A DNA stretch of 64,000 nt. Source: Mesorhizobium sp. Lineage in GTDB: Bacteria; Pseudomonadota; Alphaproteobacteria; Rhizobiales; Rhizobiaceae. Below, in pieces: positions 9,167 through 21,540 of this stretch. The notes under the pieces were generated by a model. The model was not told the DNA's origin, searched no databases, and was given only the letters and a program-made list of their open reading frames with translations. The stretch is taken from NCBI GenBank assembly GCA_004020645.1, contig SAQL01000018.1:1-64000 (forward strand). The letters are read 5' to 3'. Every line of letters starts with the position of its first letter. Within the stretch, counting starts at the first letter, position 1. Made by a program: the position numbers and the translations under genes.

Positions 9167-11174
9167 CGCCGATCTCCTTTATCTGAGGTTGCGCGGCTTT
9201 GTGTTCGATCATGAAAATCAGCGTTCGCCCCCGCACCGGCCGTGAAATTCCTGCTGCGCCGCCCGGTGTTTCGATGGCTGGCTCCCAGCGAAATCCGTCG
9301 CGCTGCGGCAGCGTGAACATACACGCCCGGCGATCGCCATTGATGACCACGGCAAGGCGGCAATCATCGCCCCCGAGCATCACGACCAGGCGGTACCGCC
9401 CAGGATCGTGCCAGCCTGCCTCGTCGAGCAGCATGCCGGTCTCAGTGAGCCAGACGACGTCCGGTTTTTCTGATCCCGGCGGCGGCTCTCCGGTCAGGAA
9501 GCGCCTGTCGGAAAGCGCCGGCACGGAACGACGCATCGCGGCGAGCAAAACGGCGTATTGTTCCAGCGCCTGGTCGCGCCCGGCCCAGTCGAGCCAGGTG
9601 ATCTCGTTGTCCTGCGCATAGGCGTTGTTGTTGCCCTTCTGGGTGCGGCCGAATTCGTCTCCGGCCGTCAGCATGATCGTGCCGCGTGAGGCAAACAGCG
9701 TGGCCAGCAGCGCACACTGGTCATCGAAACGGGCCGTAACGATCGCCCGGTCGCCGGTCTCACCCTCGACGCCATTGTTCCAGGACAAGTTGTCGTCGTG
9801 GCCATCGCGGTTCTGCTCGCCATTGGCCTCATTGTGCTTGTGCTCATAGGCAACAATGTCGGCCAGCGTCATGCCGTCATGCGCGGCGATGAAATCGACG
9901 CTGCGGCTTGTCTGCTGGCCTGCCTTGGCAAACACGTCGGACGAGCCGGCAAGCCGGGTGGCGAGCGCGCCGACCATGCCGCTATCGCCGCGCCAGAACC
10001 GGCGGATGTCGTCGCGATATCTGTCGTTCCATTCGAGGAAGGGCGGCGGAAAATTGCCAAGCTGATAGCCGTCCGGGCCGATATCCCAAGGCTCGGCGAT
10101 CAGCACCCTGTCACCAAGGGCCGGGTCGTCCCGAATAGCCATGAGCAACGGTGCCGCGGCGTCGAATACGCCATCGACCCGACCCAGAATGGGCGCCAGA
10201 TCGAAGCGGAAACCGTCGACGCCGGCATGGCAGACAAAGTGGCGAAGCGTGTCGAGGACCATTTCCCGGACGACCGGATGATCGCAAGCGACGGTGTTGC
10301 CGGTGCCGGTGTCGTTAGCCAAGCTGCCGTCCGGCCAGTGCCGGTAGTAGGTGCGGCTGTCGAGCCCGCGCAGCGACAGCGTCGGCCCCAGCCTGTCGCT
10401 TTCGCCGGTGTGGTTGAAGACAAGATCGAGGATGACGCCGATGCCGGCCTCACGCAGCGTGGCGACCGTCTGCCGCAATTCTGCGAGACCGCCGGGCGCG
10501 AGGCGCGGATCGAGCGCCATGAAGGTCACGGGATTGTAGCCCCAGGCATTACGCAGCCCGAGCGCCGGCAAATGCCGCTCATCGATCGATGCCGTCACCG
10601 GCATCAGTTCGACCGCCCCGACTCCGAGCTTTTTCAGGTGCTCGACGATGGCCGGATGGGCAAGGGCTGCAATCGTCCCGCGCTTGGGCTTCGGGATGTC
10701 CGGATGCAGCATGGTGAAGGCGCGTACCGGCACTTCGTAGATCAGACCACCGGGCTGGAATAGCGGCGGCAAGGCAGGCACCGGTTGCGGCAGGGTGGCG
10801 GCAATCGCCTTCGGCAGCAGCGGCGCGGTATCGGTGCCCTCGCCCCGGCGCGCGGCGAGCCTGCCATCATAGACATAGGGCCTGTCGACCTCGACGGCAT
10901 AGGGGTCGACCAGCAGCTTGTCGGGATCGAACCAAAGCCCATTCTCGGGCGCATACTCGCCATCGGCCCGAAACCCGTATCGGGTGCCGGCGGCGAGGCC
11001 GGCAACGAAAACCGCGTGAACGCCCTCGCCTTCCGGCTGGAGTTCGAGCCGGTCGATCTCCCGGGTTCCTTCATCGTCGAAGATCGAGACCCAGATGCGC
11101 CGAGCCGACGAAGACCATGCGGCGAAGCGAACGCCTTCTTTGGCGATGATTGCGCCGAGCTGGCTCACGCGCAC
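9156..11174 (-). CDS. glgX: Glycogen debranching enzyme GlgX
   Basis: GH13 isoamylase-type enzyme that hydrolyses alpha-1,6 branches of phosphorylase-limit glycogen. An N-terminal CBM48-like domain (residues ~10-100, [23 protein letters not shown]) precedes the barrel. Catalytic residues are visible in [10 protein letters not shown] (nucleophile Asp), IAEPWDIG (acid Glu) and AAHDGMTL (transition-state Asp), and the [15 protein letters not shown] region is typical of GlgX. Length 672 is normal. It is separated from pgm by a 205-base gap carrying an inverted-repeat element, and may therefore be expressed at a different level from the genes before it. Confidence 0.94.
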   Translation of the reverse strand: MRVSQLGAIIAKEGVRFAAWSSSARRIWVSIFDDEGTREIDRLELQPEGEGVHAVFVAGLAAGTRYGFRADGEYAPENGLWFDPDKLLVDPYAVEVDRPYVYDGRLAARRGEGTDTAPLLPKAIAATLPQPVPALPPLFQPGGLIYEVPVRAFTMLHPDIPKPKRGTIAALAHPAIVEHLKKLGVGAVELMPVTASIDERHLPALGLRNAWGYNPVTFMALDPRLAPGGLAELRQTVATLREAGIGVILDLVFNHTGESDRLGPTLSLRGLDSRTYYRHWPDGSLANDTGTGNTVACDHPVVREMVLDTLRHFVCHAGVDGFRFDLAPILGRVDGVFDAAAPLLMAIRDDPALGDRVLIAEPWDIGPDGYQLGNFPPPFLEWNDRYRDDIRRFWRGDSGMVGALATRLAGSSDVFAKAGQQTSRSVDFIAAHDGMTLADIVAYEHKHNEANGEQNRDGHDDNLSWNNGVEGETGDRAIVTARFDDQCALLATLFASRGTIMLTAGDEFGRTQKGNNNAYAQDNEITWLDWAGRDQALEQYAVLLAAMRRSVPALSDRRFLTGEPPPGSEKPDVVWLTETGMLLDEAGWHDPGRYRLVVMLGGDDCRLAVVINGDRRACMFTLPQRDGFRWEPAIETPGGAAGISRPVRGRTLIFMIEHKAAQPQIKEIGGGK

Positions 11175-11223
11175 TCACAACAGCAGATCGTAGACGGTTT
11201 GAGGGGTTGGCAGGTTGGCTCCC

Positions 11224-11359
11224 CCTTCTCCCCTTGTGGGAGGAGGTGTCGCCGAAGGCGGCGGATGAGGGGTGCTCCAGCCTGGCACCTACGACGATCC
11301 GTCCCCTCACCCGTCTCGGCGCTATGCGCCAATCCACCTTCTCCCACAAGGGGAGAAGG
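11224..11359. repeat. Inverted-repeat intergenic element, pgm-glgX gap
   Basis: The 18-base arms CCTTCTCCCCTTGTGGGA (11224-11241) and its perfect complement (11342-11359) flank about 100 bases. Weaker internal complementarity is present (ATGAGGGG near 11266 against CCCCTCA near 11303). The design (outer CT-rich arms, inner second palindrome) is the same as the element at 28010-28163, suggesting one family of mobile palindromic elements common in rhizobial intergenic DNA. It lies inside the glycogen operon and would form a long RNA hairpin. Confidence 0.75.
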
Positions 11360-11379
11360 AAAGCCGCGCCGCGCCAGCT

Positions 11380-13011
<1,632 letters not shown>

Positions 13012-14457
13012 TCAGATAGCCTTTTTCGACAGCAGCAAGTGATAGAGTTCAAGGTATTTTTCTGCGCTTTTGTCCCAGGACACGTCGGCCCTCATGCCTT
13101 GCCGCTGCATCGACATCCAGACCGTGGGGCTGGCATGCGCTTCCACCAGCCGGCGGACAGCGTGCAGGAAATCGCCGGCATTGGCAGGTGCGAACTGGAA
13201 GCCGGTCGCCACACCGGCCGAGATAGCCGCCTCGTTGGCGTCGATGACGGTGTCGGCGAGGCCGCCGGTGCGGGCGACGACCGGCACGCAGCCATAGCGC
13301 AGGCCGTAGAGTTGCGTAAGCCCGCAAGGCTCGAAGCGCGATGGAATGACGATGGCGTCGCAGCCGCCTTGCATGATGTGGGAAAGTGCCTCGTCGTAGC
13401 CAACGACGACGCCGACGCGGCCGCGATGGCGGGCTGCCGCGGCAAGCAGCGCGCCTTCGAGGCCTGCATCGCCGGCCCCCAGGACGGCCAGGCGCGCGCC
13501 CCTAGCGACGATGCCGTCGACGACTGCGGCCAGTATGTCCATGCCCTTCTGCCAGGTGAGCCGGCTGACGACGCAGACGATCGGACTGTCGTCGCGGTCG
13601 AGGTTGAAACGATCCTCGACAGCGGTTCGGTTGGGGTGCCGCGCCTTCAATGTCTTGGCCGTGTAGTTGGAGACCAGATGCTTGTCGGTTTCAGGGTTCC
13701 ATATCTCGGTGTCGATGCCATTGACGATGCCATAGAGATCGACGGACCGCATGTTGATGAGGCCATCGAGCCCCATACCGAATTCCGGCGTGCGAATCTC
13801 CTGTGCATAGGTCGGGCTGACCGTAGTGATTGCCCAGGCGGCCTGCAGGCCGGCCTTCAGGAAACCGACGCCGCCATAATATTCGACGCCGTCGAGCGCC
13901 ATGGCCACCGCCGGCAAGCCAAGCTCGGCAAAGATGCCGGCGCCGAACTGGCCCTGGAAAGCGAGGTTATGGACGGTGATCATCGACGGCGTGCCGACCG
14001 CCTTGCCATAGCGCATATAGGCCAGCGTCATCGCCGATTGCCAGTCATGGGCATGGACGATATCCGGCTGGTAGCCCGAGATGGCGCCGCCGGCGATGTC
14101 GCCACCAGCCTGGCTCAAACCCGCGAAACGCCGCCAATTGTCCGGCCAGTCGGCGCCGGCCGCATTGCCATAGGGGCCGCCGGGACGGTCGAACAGATGT
14201 GGCGCGTCGAGCACGAACAGGTCGAGCCCGGCGATCTGGACGGCATGGACCGAAGCCTTGCCGCCTTGCAGCAGCGGATAGTGGTGTACGGGTTTTTTCT
14301 TCTTGAAGGCCTCCATGACCTGGGGATAGCCGGGAACAAGCGTGCGCATCGTCACGCCCTTGCCAGCGAGCGCGATGGGTAACGCGCCGGTCACGTCGGC
14401 AAGCCCGCCAGTCTTGATAAGAGGAAATATTTCGGGCGTAACCGACAAGACCTGCAT
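13012..14457 (-). CDS. glgA: Glycogen synthase GlgA
   Basis: ADP-glucose:glycogen glucosyltransferase, family GT5. The N-terminal [13 protein letters not shown] motif (residues ~16-28), which binds the nucleotide sugar, is intact. The C-terminal Rossmann domain carries [13 protein letters not shown] and the active-site stretch [14 protein letters not shown]. At 481 residues it is full length. The ATG begins one base after the glgC stop codon region, so the two are probably cotranslated: GlgC makes the substrate and GlgA consumes it. Confidence 0.96.
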   Translation of the reverse strand: MQVLSVTPEIFPLIKTGGLADVTGALPIALAGKGVTMRTLVPGYPQVMEAFKKKKPVHHYPLLQGGKASVHAVQIAGLDLFVLDAPHLFDRPGGPYGNAAGADWPDNWRRFAGLSQAGGDIAGGAISGYQPDIVHAHDWQSAMTLAYMRYGKAVGTPSMITVHNLAFQGQFGAGIFAELGLPAVAMALDGVEYYGGVGFLKAGLQAAWAITTVSPTYAQEIRTPEFGMGLDGLINMRSVDLYGIVNGIDTEIWNPETDKHLVSNYTAKTLKARHPNRTAVEDRFNLDRDDSPIVCVVSRLTWQKGMDILAAVVDGIVARGARLAVLGAGDAGLEGALLAAAARHRGRVGVVVGYDEALSHIMQGGCDAIVIPSRFEPCGLTQLYGLRYGCVPVVARTGGLADTVIDANEAAISAGVATGFQFAPANAGDFLHAVRRLVEAHASPTVWMSMQRQGMRADVSWDKSAEKYLELYHLLLSKKAI

Positions 14458-15726
14458 TCACGACAATCCCAGTTTGTCGATCATGGCCTGCGTGACGAGG
14501 CAGATGCCCTTTTCGGAAACGCGGAAGCGCTTGGCGTCGAGGACGGGATCCTCGCCGACCACGAGGCCTTCGGGAATCCTGACACCATGATCGATCACCA
14601 CGCGCTTCAATCTCGCGCTGCGGCCGACGTGGCAGTCGGGCAGCATGACGACGTCCTCGAGCGTCGAATAGGAGTTGATGCGCGCGCCGGTGAAGATCAG
14701 GCTTCGCTTCAGCGAAGCGCCTGAGACAATGCAATCTCCCGAGACGAGCGAGGATACCGCCGAGCCACGGCGGCCATCCTCGTCATGCACGAACTTTGCC
14801 GGCGGCTTCAGCTCGGCATAGGTCCAGATCGGCCAGTCGCGGTCGTAGAGGTCAAGCTCCGGCGTGATGTCGGTGAGGTCGATATTGGCTTCCCAATAGG
14901 CGTCGACGGTCCCGACATCGCGCCAGTAGGCTTCGTTCTCGGCGGTCGAGCGCACGCAGGATTTGGCGAAGCGATGGGCGATCGCCTTCCCGTGCTCGAC
15001 GACATAGGGGATGATGTCCTTGCCGAAGTCACGGCTTGAGCCCGGTTCGGCCGCGTCGCGACGCAGTTGCTCCATCAGGAACTTGGTTTTGAATACGTAG
15101 ATGCCCATCGAAGCCAGGGCAAAATCCGGCTTGTCGGGAATGCCGGGCGGATCGGCGGGTTTCTCGATGAAGGAGATGATGGTGTCCTTCTTATCGACAT
15201 GCATGACGCCGAAGCCGGTCGCCTCCATGCGCGGCACTTCGAGGCAGCCGACGGTGACGTCGGCGCCGGCGTCGACATGCTGGCGAAGCATCAGCTCATA
15301 GTCCATCTTGTAGACGTGATCGCCGGCCAGGATGACCATGTATTCGGGGCCGTAGGCCTCGATGATATCGATGTTCTGGTAGACGGCATCGGCCGTGCCC
15401 TCATACCATTGCGTTTCCGATACGCGCTGGCTGGCCGGCAGGATATCGAAGCTCTCGTTGCGCTCGGGCCGCAGGAAGTTCCAGCCGCGCTGCAGGTGGC
15501 GGATCAGCGAATGCGCCTTGTACTGGGTGGCAACGCCGAGGCGGCGAATACCGGAATTGAGCGCATTGGAGAGCGCAAAATCGATGATGCGCGTCTTGCC
15601 GCCGAAATAGACCGCGGGCTTGGCGCGCCGGTCGGTCAATTCCTTGAGGCGGCTGCCACGACCGCCGGCCAGAACATAGGCCATGGCATCGCGCGCCAGC
15701 GGCTGGGTCCGTTTTATCTCTACCAT
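14458..15726 (-). CDS. glgC: Glucose-1-phosphate adenylyltransferase GlgC
   Basis: ADP-glucose pyrophosphorylase, the committed step of glycogen synthesis. The nucleotide-binding signature [23 protein letters not shown] is at residues ~16-38. The sugar-phosphate site is seen as FIEKPADPP, and a C-terminal left-handed beta-helix follows. Length 422 is typical of alphaproteobacterial enzymes, which are allosterically activated by fructose-6-phosphate and pyruvate (family knowledge). It lies between glgB (36-base gap) and glgA (adjacent). Confidence 0.96.
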   Translation of the reverse strand: MVEIKRTQPLARDAMAYVLAGGRGSRLKELTDRRAKPAVYFGGKTRIIDFALSNALNSGIRRLGVATQYKAHSLIRHLQRGWNFLRPERNESFDILPASQRVSETQWYEGTADAVYQNIDIIEAYGPEYMVILAGDHVYKMDYELMLRQHVDAGADVTVGCLEVPRMEATGFGVMHVDKKDTIISFIEKPADPPGIPDKPDFALASMGIYVFKTKFLMEQLRRDAAEPGSSRDFGKDIIPYVVEHGKAIAHRFAKSCVRSTAENEAYWRDVGTVDAYWEANIDLTDITPELDLYDRDWPIWTYAELKPPAKFVHDEDGRRGSAVSSLVSGDCIVSGASLKRSLIFTGARINSYSTLEDVVMLPDCHVGRSARLKRVVIDHGVRIPEGLVVGEDPVLDAKRFRVSEKGICLVTQAMIDKLGLS

Positions 15727-15762
15727 TTTTATCCTCCCAAGTTACGCGCTGCGAGACATCGC

Positions 15763-17976
15763 TTAGTCCGGAGCAAATTCGAGCATGATCGTCGACAGCG
15801 GCGGCAACAGCATCGTCGCCGAGATGCCTCCTCCTTCCGCCCGAGCCTCGACGGCACCGCCATTGCCCTTGCCGGAACCGCCATAGTCGGTGGCGTCCGT
15901 GTTGAAGATCTCGCGCCATCTTCCAGCCGTCGGCAACGGCACGCGATAATCGTCACGCGGCACCGGTGTGAAATTGGAGATGACGGCGACCGGGTTTCCG
16001 CCCGGCGCGCTGCGCAGCCAGGCAAAGACAGAGTTCGCGCTATCGTCGACGATCAGCCAGGAAAAGCCCTCCGGCTCGCAATCGCGCGCATGCAATGCCG
16101 GGCGCGAGCGGTAGAGATAGTTAAGATCGCGCACCGTCTGCCAGACGCCGCGGTGGGCCGGTTGATCGAGCAGGTTCCAGTCGAGAGCGCGCGCCTCGCT
16201 CCACTCGCGGCGCTGGGCGAATTCCTGCCCCATGAACAACAGCTTCTTGCCGGGGTAGCCCCACATGAAGGCGTAGTAGGCGCGCAGCGTCGCGAATTTC
16301 TGCCAGTCGTCACCGGCCATCTTGCCGAGCAGCGTCCCCTTGCCGTGCACGACCTCGTCATGGGAGAGCGGCAGCACGAAATTCTCTGAGAAGGCGTAGA
16401 CAAGACCGAAGGTGATGTCGCCGTGGTGATGCTTGCGAAAAATCGGCTCTTTAGAGAAATACTCCAGCGTGTCGTGCATGAAGCCCATGTTCCACTTGAA
16501 GCCGAAACCCAGCCCGCCCTCATGCACCGGCTGCGAAACTTTTGGCCATGAGGTCGATTCCTCGGCAATCGTCATCACACCCGGATGATGGCCGTAGACT
16601 TCCTTGTTCATCCTCTGGAGGAAGCTGACCGCCTCAAGGTTTTCGCGCCCGCCTTTTTCGTTGGGGATCCATTCGCCGGCCTTTCGCGAATAGTCGAGGT
16701 AGAGCATCGAGGCGACGGCATCGACGCGCAAACCGTCGACATGGTATTTCTCGGCCCAAAACAGCGCATTGTTGACCAGGAACGAGACCACCTCGCGCCG
16801 GCCGAAATTGTAGATCGCGGTGTTCCAGTCGGGATGGAAGCCCTTGCGCGGGTCGGCATGCTCATAGAGCGCGGTCCCGTCGAAATTGGCCAGGCCATGC
16901 GCGTCCACCGGAAAATGCGCAGGCACCCAGTCGAGGATGACGCCGATGCCGGCGCGGTGGGCGCCGTCGACGAACCGGGCAAAACCGTCCGGATCGCCGA
17001 AGCGGGCCGACGGCGCGTAGAGGCCCGTCGTCTGGTAGCCCCAGGACGGGTCATAGGGATGTTCGGAGATCGGCATGAATTCGATATGGGTGAAGCCCGT
17101 GTCGACGACATACGGGATCAGCCGGCCGGCAAGCTCGTCCCATGACAGGAAGCTGCCGTCGTCGTGAAGCTGCCAGGAGCCGGCGTGGACCTCGTAGATC
17201 GACACCGCCTCGCGCCTGGGATCGGCGTTGCGCCAGAAATTGCGGTGAGCTTCGTCACCCCATTGATGCGCCGGCGGAAGCGCCGTCACCGAAGCGGTGG
17301 CCGGGCGCAGTTCGGACTTGAAAGCGAACGGATCGGCCTTCAGCGGGAGTCTCACGCCATCGGGCCCGATGATCTCGTATTTGTAGGGCCGGCCGGCGCC
17401 GATGTCGGGAATGAACAACTCCCAGATGCCGGTGTCGCGGCGGACGCGCATCGTATGCCTGCGGCCGTCCCATTCGTTGAAGTCGCCGACCACCGAAACA
17501 CGCCTTGCATTGGGCGCCCAGACGGCGAAATGCACGCCGGACGCACCCTCGTGATCGATGAGATGCGCACCGAGCTTGTCGAACAGCCTGAGGTGCGAAC
17601 CTTCGGCGATGTAATAGTCGTCCAGCGGACCGAGCACCGGACCGAACGAATAGGGATCGGTCAGCCACCAGTCACCGCCTGCATTGCGCGCGTGATAGCG
17701 CAGCGGCTGACGCTTTCTGAGCGACAGGCTGCCCTCGAAGAAGCCGCCTTCGTCGCGCCTGGAGAGTTCGCCGGCTTTCTTGCCGGTCAGCGTATAGGCG
17801 GTGACGAACTCGGCATGAGGGACGAAGCAGCGGGCGACAAAGCCCTTGTCAAACTCGTGCACACCGAGGACAGCGAAAGGATCACCATGCGTGCCGGCGA
17901 CAATTGCCGCGACATCACCAGCTGACGCCAGTCCATCCGGCCCGCTTGTCGCAGCGGTCGCGCGCGGCTTCCTCAT
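15763..17976 (-). CDS. glgB: 1,4-alpha-glucan branching enzyme GlgB
   Basis: GH13 branching enzyme that introduces alpha-1,6 branches. It has an N-terminal extension domain (residues ~20-115), a CBM48 domain (~120-220, SGVHFAVWAPNARRVSVVGDFN), and a catalytic barrel with YEVHAGSW, nucleophile Asp in GLRVDAVASMLY, acid Glu in TIAEESTSWP and Asp in LSHDEVVHGKG. Length 737 is full for the long bacterial type. It is second in the operon, 58 bases after glgP. Confidence 0.96.
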   Translation of the reverse strand: MRKPRATAATSGPDGLASAGDVAAIVAGTHGDPFAVLGVHEFDKGFVARCFVPHAEFVTAYTLTGKKAGELSRRDEGGFFEGSLSLRKRQPLRYHARNAGGDWWLTDPYSFGPVLGPLDDYYIAEGSHLRLFDKLGAHLIDHEGASGVHFAVWAPNARRVSVVGDFNEWDGRRHTMRVRRDTGIWELFIPDIGAGRPYKYEIIGPDGVRLPLKADPFAFKSELRPATASVTALPPAHQWGDEAHRNFWRNADPRREAVSIYEVHAGSWQLHDDGSFLSWDELAGRLIPYVVDTGFTHIEFMPISEHPYDPSWGYQTTGLYAPSARFGDPDGFARFVDGAHRAGIGVILDWVPAHFPVDAHGLANFDGTALYEHADPRKGFHPDWNTAIYNFGRREVVSFLVNNALFWAEKYHVDGLRVDAVASMLYLDYSRKAGEWIPNEKGGRENLEAVSFLQRMNKEVYGHHPGVMTIAEESTSWPKVSQPVHEGGLGFGFKWNMGFMHDTLEYFSKEPIFRKHHHGDITFGLVYAFSENFVLPLSHDEVVHGKGTLLGKMAGDDWQKFATLRAYYAFMWGYPGKKLLFMGQEFAQRREWSEARALDWNLLDQPAHRGVWQTVRDLNYLYRSRPALHARDCEPEGFSWLIVDDSANSVFAWLRSAPGGNPVAVISNFTPVPRDDYRVPLPTAGRWREIFNTDATDYGGSGKGNGGAVEARAEGGGISATMLLPPLSTIMLEFAPD

Positions 17977-18034
17977 CAGGCAGTGACCCTCCCCGGCACC
18001 CGGACCACGTTGTTCGTGGCCTCATGCAATCATA

Positions 18035-20497
18035 TCAGACGGGCACGTTCCAGATTTCTTTCGCATATTGGCGGATCGTGCGATCGGACGAGAACCAGCC
18101 GACGCGAGCGACATTGCGGATTGCCTTGGCATACCAATCCGGGCTGTTGCGCCACACGGCGTCGACATCGCGCTGGGTGGCGGCATAGGCGTCGAAATCC
18201 GCGGCGACCATGAACCAGTCGCTCTGATAGAGGCCGTTCATCAGGTCGCGATAGCGTTCCGGATCATCAGGCGAAAAGACGCCCGACGAAATGGCAGCCA
18301 CTGCCTGCGCCAGTTCGGGAGAGGCTCCGATCACCGATCGCGGATCGTAGCCGTTGCTGCGCCGCTCGGCGACCTCTTCGGTGGTCAGGCCGAAAATGAA
18401 GATGTTGTCGTCGCCGACGCATTCCTTGATCTCGACATTGGCGCCGTCGAGCGTGCCGATGGTCAGCGCACCGTTCAGCGCGAACTTCATGTTGCCGGTG
18501 CCGGAGGCTTCCATGCCGGCGGTCGATATCTGCTCTGAAAGATCGGCGGCCGGCATCATAATCTCTGCCAGGCTGACATTGTAATTCGGCACGAACACCA
18601 CTTTGAGCAAGCCGCGAACGGCCGGGTCGCGGTTGATGACCTTGGCGACGTCGTTGGCGAGTTTGATGATCAGCTTGGCGTTGTGATAGCTGGGCGCCGC
18701 CTTGCCGCCGAAGAACTTGACGCGTGGCATCCAGTTGCGCTCGGGATGGGAGCGGATCTGGTCGTAGAGGGCGACTGTTTCGAGGAGGTTCAGTAGCTGG
18801 CGCTTGTATTCGTGGATGCGCTTGATCTGGATGTCGAACAGCGCCGAGGGATCGACCTTGATGCCGAGGCGGTCGGCCACGAGATTGGCAAGCTTGGCCT
18901 TGTTCGCCCGCTTGACTGCCGCGAACTTGTCGCGGAACGCGGCGTCGTCGGCAAAGGCATCGAGCTCTTTGATCGCGTCTATGTCGTCGAGGAAGCGGTC
19001 GCCGATCGCCTCGCGGGTGAGCGCGGTGAGACCGGGATTGCACTGGATCAGCCAGCGCCGCGGCGTGATGCCGTTGGTCTTGTTGTTGATGCGGTCGGGG
19101 TAGAGCCGGTGGAGCTCGGCAAACACCGTTTCCTTCATCAGCTCGGTGTGAAGGGCAGAGACGCCGTTGATCGAGTGCGAGCCGACAAAGGCCAGATTGC
19201 CCATGCGCACCCGGCGCTCGCCGTTTTCCTGTATCAGCGAGATTTGGCTGATCTGCTCGTCAGAAAACTGGTCGGAGGCGCGCGCCTCCAGCAGCACTTC
19301 TGCGTTGATGGCGTAGACGATCTGCATATGGCGCGGCAACAGCCGCTCGAACAGCGGCACCGGCCAGCTTTCGAGCGCTTCTGGAAGCAGCGTATGATTG
19401 GTGTAGCCGAAAGTGCGCTTGGTGATGCTCCAGGCCTGGTCGAAATCCATGCCGTGGACATCCATCAACAGGCGCATCAGCTCGGGCACGGCGATGGCCG
19501 GATGGGTGTCGTTCAGATGGATCGCCGCCTTGTCAGGCAGCGACTGCAGGTCGCCATACTGGCTGAGATGACGCTGAATGATGTCCTGCAACGATGCGGT
19601 GGAAAAGAAATACTCTTGCCTGAGCCGCAGCTCCTGACCGGCCTTGTGGGAATCAGCAGGGTAAAGGACGCGCGACAAGGCATCGGCCTTGTTGCTCTCG
19701 GCGAGCGCACCGATGTGGTCGCCGGCGTTGAACTTGTCGAGCAGGATCGGATCGATCGGCATGCCGGACCAGAGCCGCAGCGTGTTGACGCGGTTGGCCC
19801 GCCAGCCAACCACCGGCGTATCGTAGGCAACCGCCAGAACATGTTCGATCGGCCTCCACACGTGGCGCTCAAGCCTGCCGTCGTTCGAGGTGATCGATTC
19901 CACCGAGCCGCCGAAACCGACCTCGAATGAGCGTTCGCGCCGCTCGAACTCCCAGGGGTTGCCGTGATCGAGCCAGGTCTCGGGCAGCTCAACCTGCCAG
20001 CCGCCATGGATTTCCTGCCGGAACATGCCATTGGCGTAGCGAATGCCATAGCCGTGCGCGGGAATGTCGACGGTTGCCATGCTTTCCATGAAGCAGGCGG
20101 CGAGCCGGCCGAGACCTCCATTGCCAAGCGCGGCATCTGGTTCGAGGGCCGCGATGAGGTCGAGGTCGACGCCGAGAGACCGCAGCGCTTCGCGCATATT
20201 GTCCATCAGGCCGAGATTGGAGAAGGCGTCGCGCATCAGGCGGCCGATGAGGAATTCCAGTGACAAATAATAGACGCGCTTCTCCTGCTGGGCGTAAGCC
20301 TCTTGCGTCGCCTGCATCCAATGATCGACGATATGGTCGCGCACGACCTTTATCGAGGCGGTGAGCCAATCGTATTGCGTCGCGACGCTGGTCCCCTTGC
20401 CGAGCCTGTATTTGAGGGCCTTCAAGACTTCGTCGGCAAGCGCCTTGGGATCGGAGTTTTCGAGAACGGGAGCTTTGGATGTCATCGCGCGCGTCAT
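18035..20497 (-). CDS. glgP: Glycogen phosphorylase GlgP
   Basis: PLP-dependent phosphorolysis of alpha-1,4 glucan to glucose-1-phosphate (GT35). The conserved ALGNGGLGRLAACF motif (residues ~125-138) and the PLP-lysine motif EASGTGNMKFALNG near 665-678 are intact. At 820 residues it is full length. The ATG of MTRAMTSK has a GAGAGG ribosome site five bases upstream. A second ATG four codons in is less well placed. It is the first gene of the glycogen operon, so degradation and synthesis enzymes share a transcript. Confidence 0.95.
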   Translation of the reverse strand: MTRAMTSKAPVLENSDPKALADEVLKALKYRLGKGTSVATQYDWLTASIKVVRDHIVDHWMQATQEAYAQQEKRVYYLSLEFLIGRLMRDAFSNLGLMDNMREALRSLGVDLDLIAALEPDAALGNGGLGRLAACFMESMATVDIPAHGYGIRYANGMFRQEIHGGWQVELPETWLDHGNPWEFERRERSFEVGFGGSVESITSNDGRLERHVWRPIEHVLAVAYDTPVVGWRANRVNTLRLWSGMPIDPILLDKFNAGDHIGALAESNKADALSRVLYPADSHKAGQELRLRQEYFFSTASLQDIIQRHLSQYGDLQSLPDKAAIHLNDTHPAIAVPELMRLLMDVHGMDFDQAWSITKRTFGYTNHTLLPEALESWPVPLFERLLPRHMQIVYAINAEVLLEARASDQFSDEQISQISLIQENGERRVRMGNLAFVGSHSINGVSALHTELMKETVFAELHRLYPDRINNKTNGITPRRWLIQCNPGLTALTREAIGDRFLDDIDAIKELDAFADDAAFRDKFAAVKRANKAKLANLVADRLGIKVDPSALFDIQIKRIHEYKRQLLNLLETVALYDQIRSHPERNWMPRVKFFGGKAAPSYHNAKLIIKLANDVAKVINRDPAVRGLLKVVFVPNYNVSLAEIMMPAADLSEQISTAGMEASGTGNMKFALNGALTIGTLDGANVEIKECVGDDNIFIFGLTTEEVAERRSNGYDPRSVIGASPELAQAVAAISSGVFSPDDPERYRDLMNGLYQSDWFMVAADFDAYAATQRDVDAVWRNSPDWYAKAIRNVARVGWFSSDRTIRQYAKEIWNVPV

Positions 20498-20755
20498 GCT
20501 GCCTCTCGTGCGGTTGCCATGATCATACCGGCTTTCACCATTCCTCCCAGCCCATGCTAGCGCATATTGTTAAGCGTTCAATCGAGTTAGATTGCCGCGG
20601 GGAAGCTTACCCAACGGCAATTAAAAACTCAAAGCGCATCGCGTTTGGGCGGCCTCTGCGACGCGCCTTAGATCTTAACTATGTACATGTCGTCATCGCA
20701 AAACGGCTGCGCACCCTCGGTTCACGCCCGAGGGTATGCTTTTGGGCGACATGCA
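20498..20755. promoter_or_regulatory. Upstream region of the glycogen operon
   Basis: This gap lies upstream of glgP and downstream of frcA, both on the - strand. Its left half presumably holds the glg promoter, although I could not assign -35/-10 boxes with confidence. Its right half is occupied by the palindromic element at 20631-20756, which may also end frcBCA transcription. Confidence 0.4.
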
Positions 20756-20756
20756 T
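20631..20756. repeat. Two-hairpin intergenic repeat, copy A
   Basis: The first hairpin pairs AAGCGCATCGCG with its imperfect partner GCGACGCGCCTT. The second pairs ACATGTCGTC with GGGCGACATGCAT. Most of the sequence recurs at 61348-61462, including the block ATGTCGTCATCGCAAAAC and the closing GCGACATGCAT. The right end touches the frcA stop codon, so it could act as a terminator-like structure for frcBCA. The family resembles known rhizobial intergenic palindromes. Confidence 0.75.
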
Positions 20757-21538
20757 CAGGCCGCCAGTGCCGCCTCCGGCGGAAGCTTCGCTCCGGTCAT
20801 GAATGCGACGGCGTCGGACATCGTATATTGCTTGGGATCGATGACACAGAGGCGACGGCCCAGCCGATGGATGTGAATGCGATCGGCCACCTCGAAGACA
20901 TGCGGCATGTTGTGCGAGATCAGCACGATCGGCAGGCCGCGCTTCTTGACGTCGAGGATCAGTTCGAGCACGCGACGGCTCTCCTTGACGCCTAACGCCG
21001 CCGTCGGCTCGTCCATGATGACCATCTTCGAGCCGAACGCGGCAGCGCGCGCCACCGCCACGCCCTGGCGTTGGCCGCCCGAGAGCGTTTCCACAGCCTG
21101 GCTGATGTTCTGGATGGTCATCAGGCCAAGTTCGGTGAGCTTGTCGCGGGCGCGCTTTTCCATTGCCGGGCGGTCGAGCATGCGCAGCCAGTCGCCCAGA
21201 AAACCCGGTTTGCGGATCTCGCGACCGAGGAACATATTGTCGGCGATCGAAAGCGCCGGCGACAGCGCCAGGTTCTGGTAGACGGTTTCGATGCCGGCTT
21301 CGCGGGCCTCGATGGGCGACTTGAAGAGCACCTGCTTGCCGTCCAACTCGATGACCCCCTCGTCCGGGACAACGGCGCCCGAGATCGCCTTGATCAGCGT
21401 CGACTTGCCTGCACCATTGTCGCCGATCACGGCCAGGATTTCTCCCGGATAGAGATCGAAATCGCAGCTGTTCAGTGCGGTAACGCGGCCGTAGCGCTTG
21501 ACGAGGCCGCGCGCGGTGAGGATGGGCTCCTGGGTCAT
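20756..21538 (-). CDS. frcA: Fructose ABC transporter ATP-binding protein FrcA
   Basis: Single-domain sugar ABC ATPase (about 260 residues) of the CUT2 class. It has Walker A GDNGAGKST near residues 38-46, signature LSGGQRQGVAVARA, Walker B MVIMDEPTAALG and switch His in LISHNMPHV. The start was set at MTQEPILTARG, two bases after the frcC stop. An upstream in-frame extension lies within frcC and was rejected. Unlike RbsA-type proteins it has one ABC domain, as in Sinorhizobium FrcA. Its stop codon overlaps an intergenic palindrome. Confidence 0.92.
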   Translation of the reverse strand: MTQEPILTARGLVKRYGRVTALNSCDFDLYPGEILAVIGDNGAGKSTLIKAISGAVVPDEGVIELDGKQVLFKSPIEAREAGIETVYQNLALSPALSIADNMFLGREIRKPGFLGDWLRMLDRPAMEKRARDKLTELGLMTIQNISQAVETLSGGQRQGVAVARAAAFGSKMVIMDEPTAALGVKESRRVLELILDVKKRGLPIVLISHNMPHVFEVADRIHIHRLGRRLCVIDPKQYTMSDAVAFMTGAKLPPEAALAA

Positions 21539-21540
21539 GG

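Noticed and set aside
15067-16389. Long + strand frame across glgC and glgB
   Set aside because: Same reason: mirror frame of real coding DNA, no recognisable protein.
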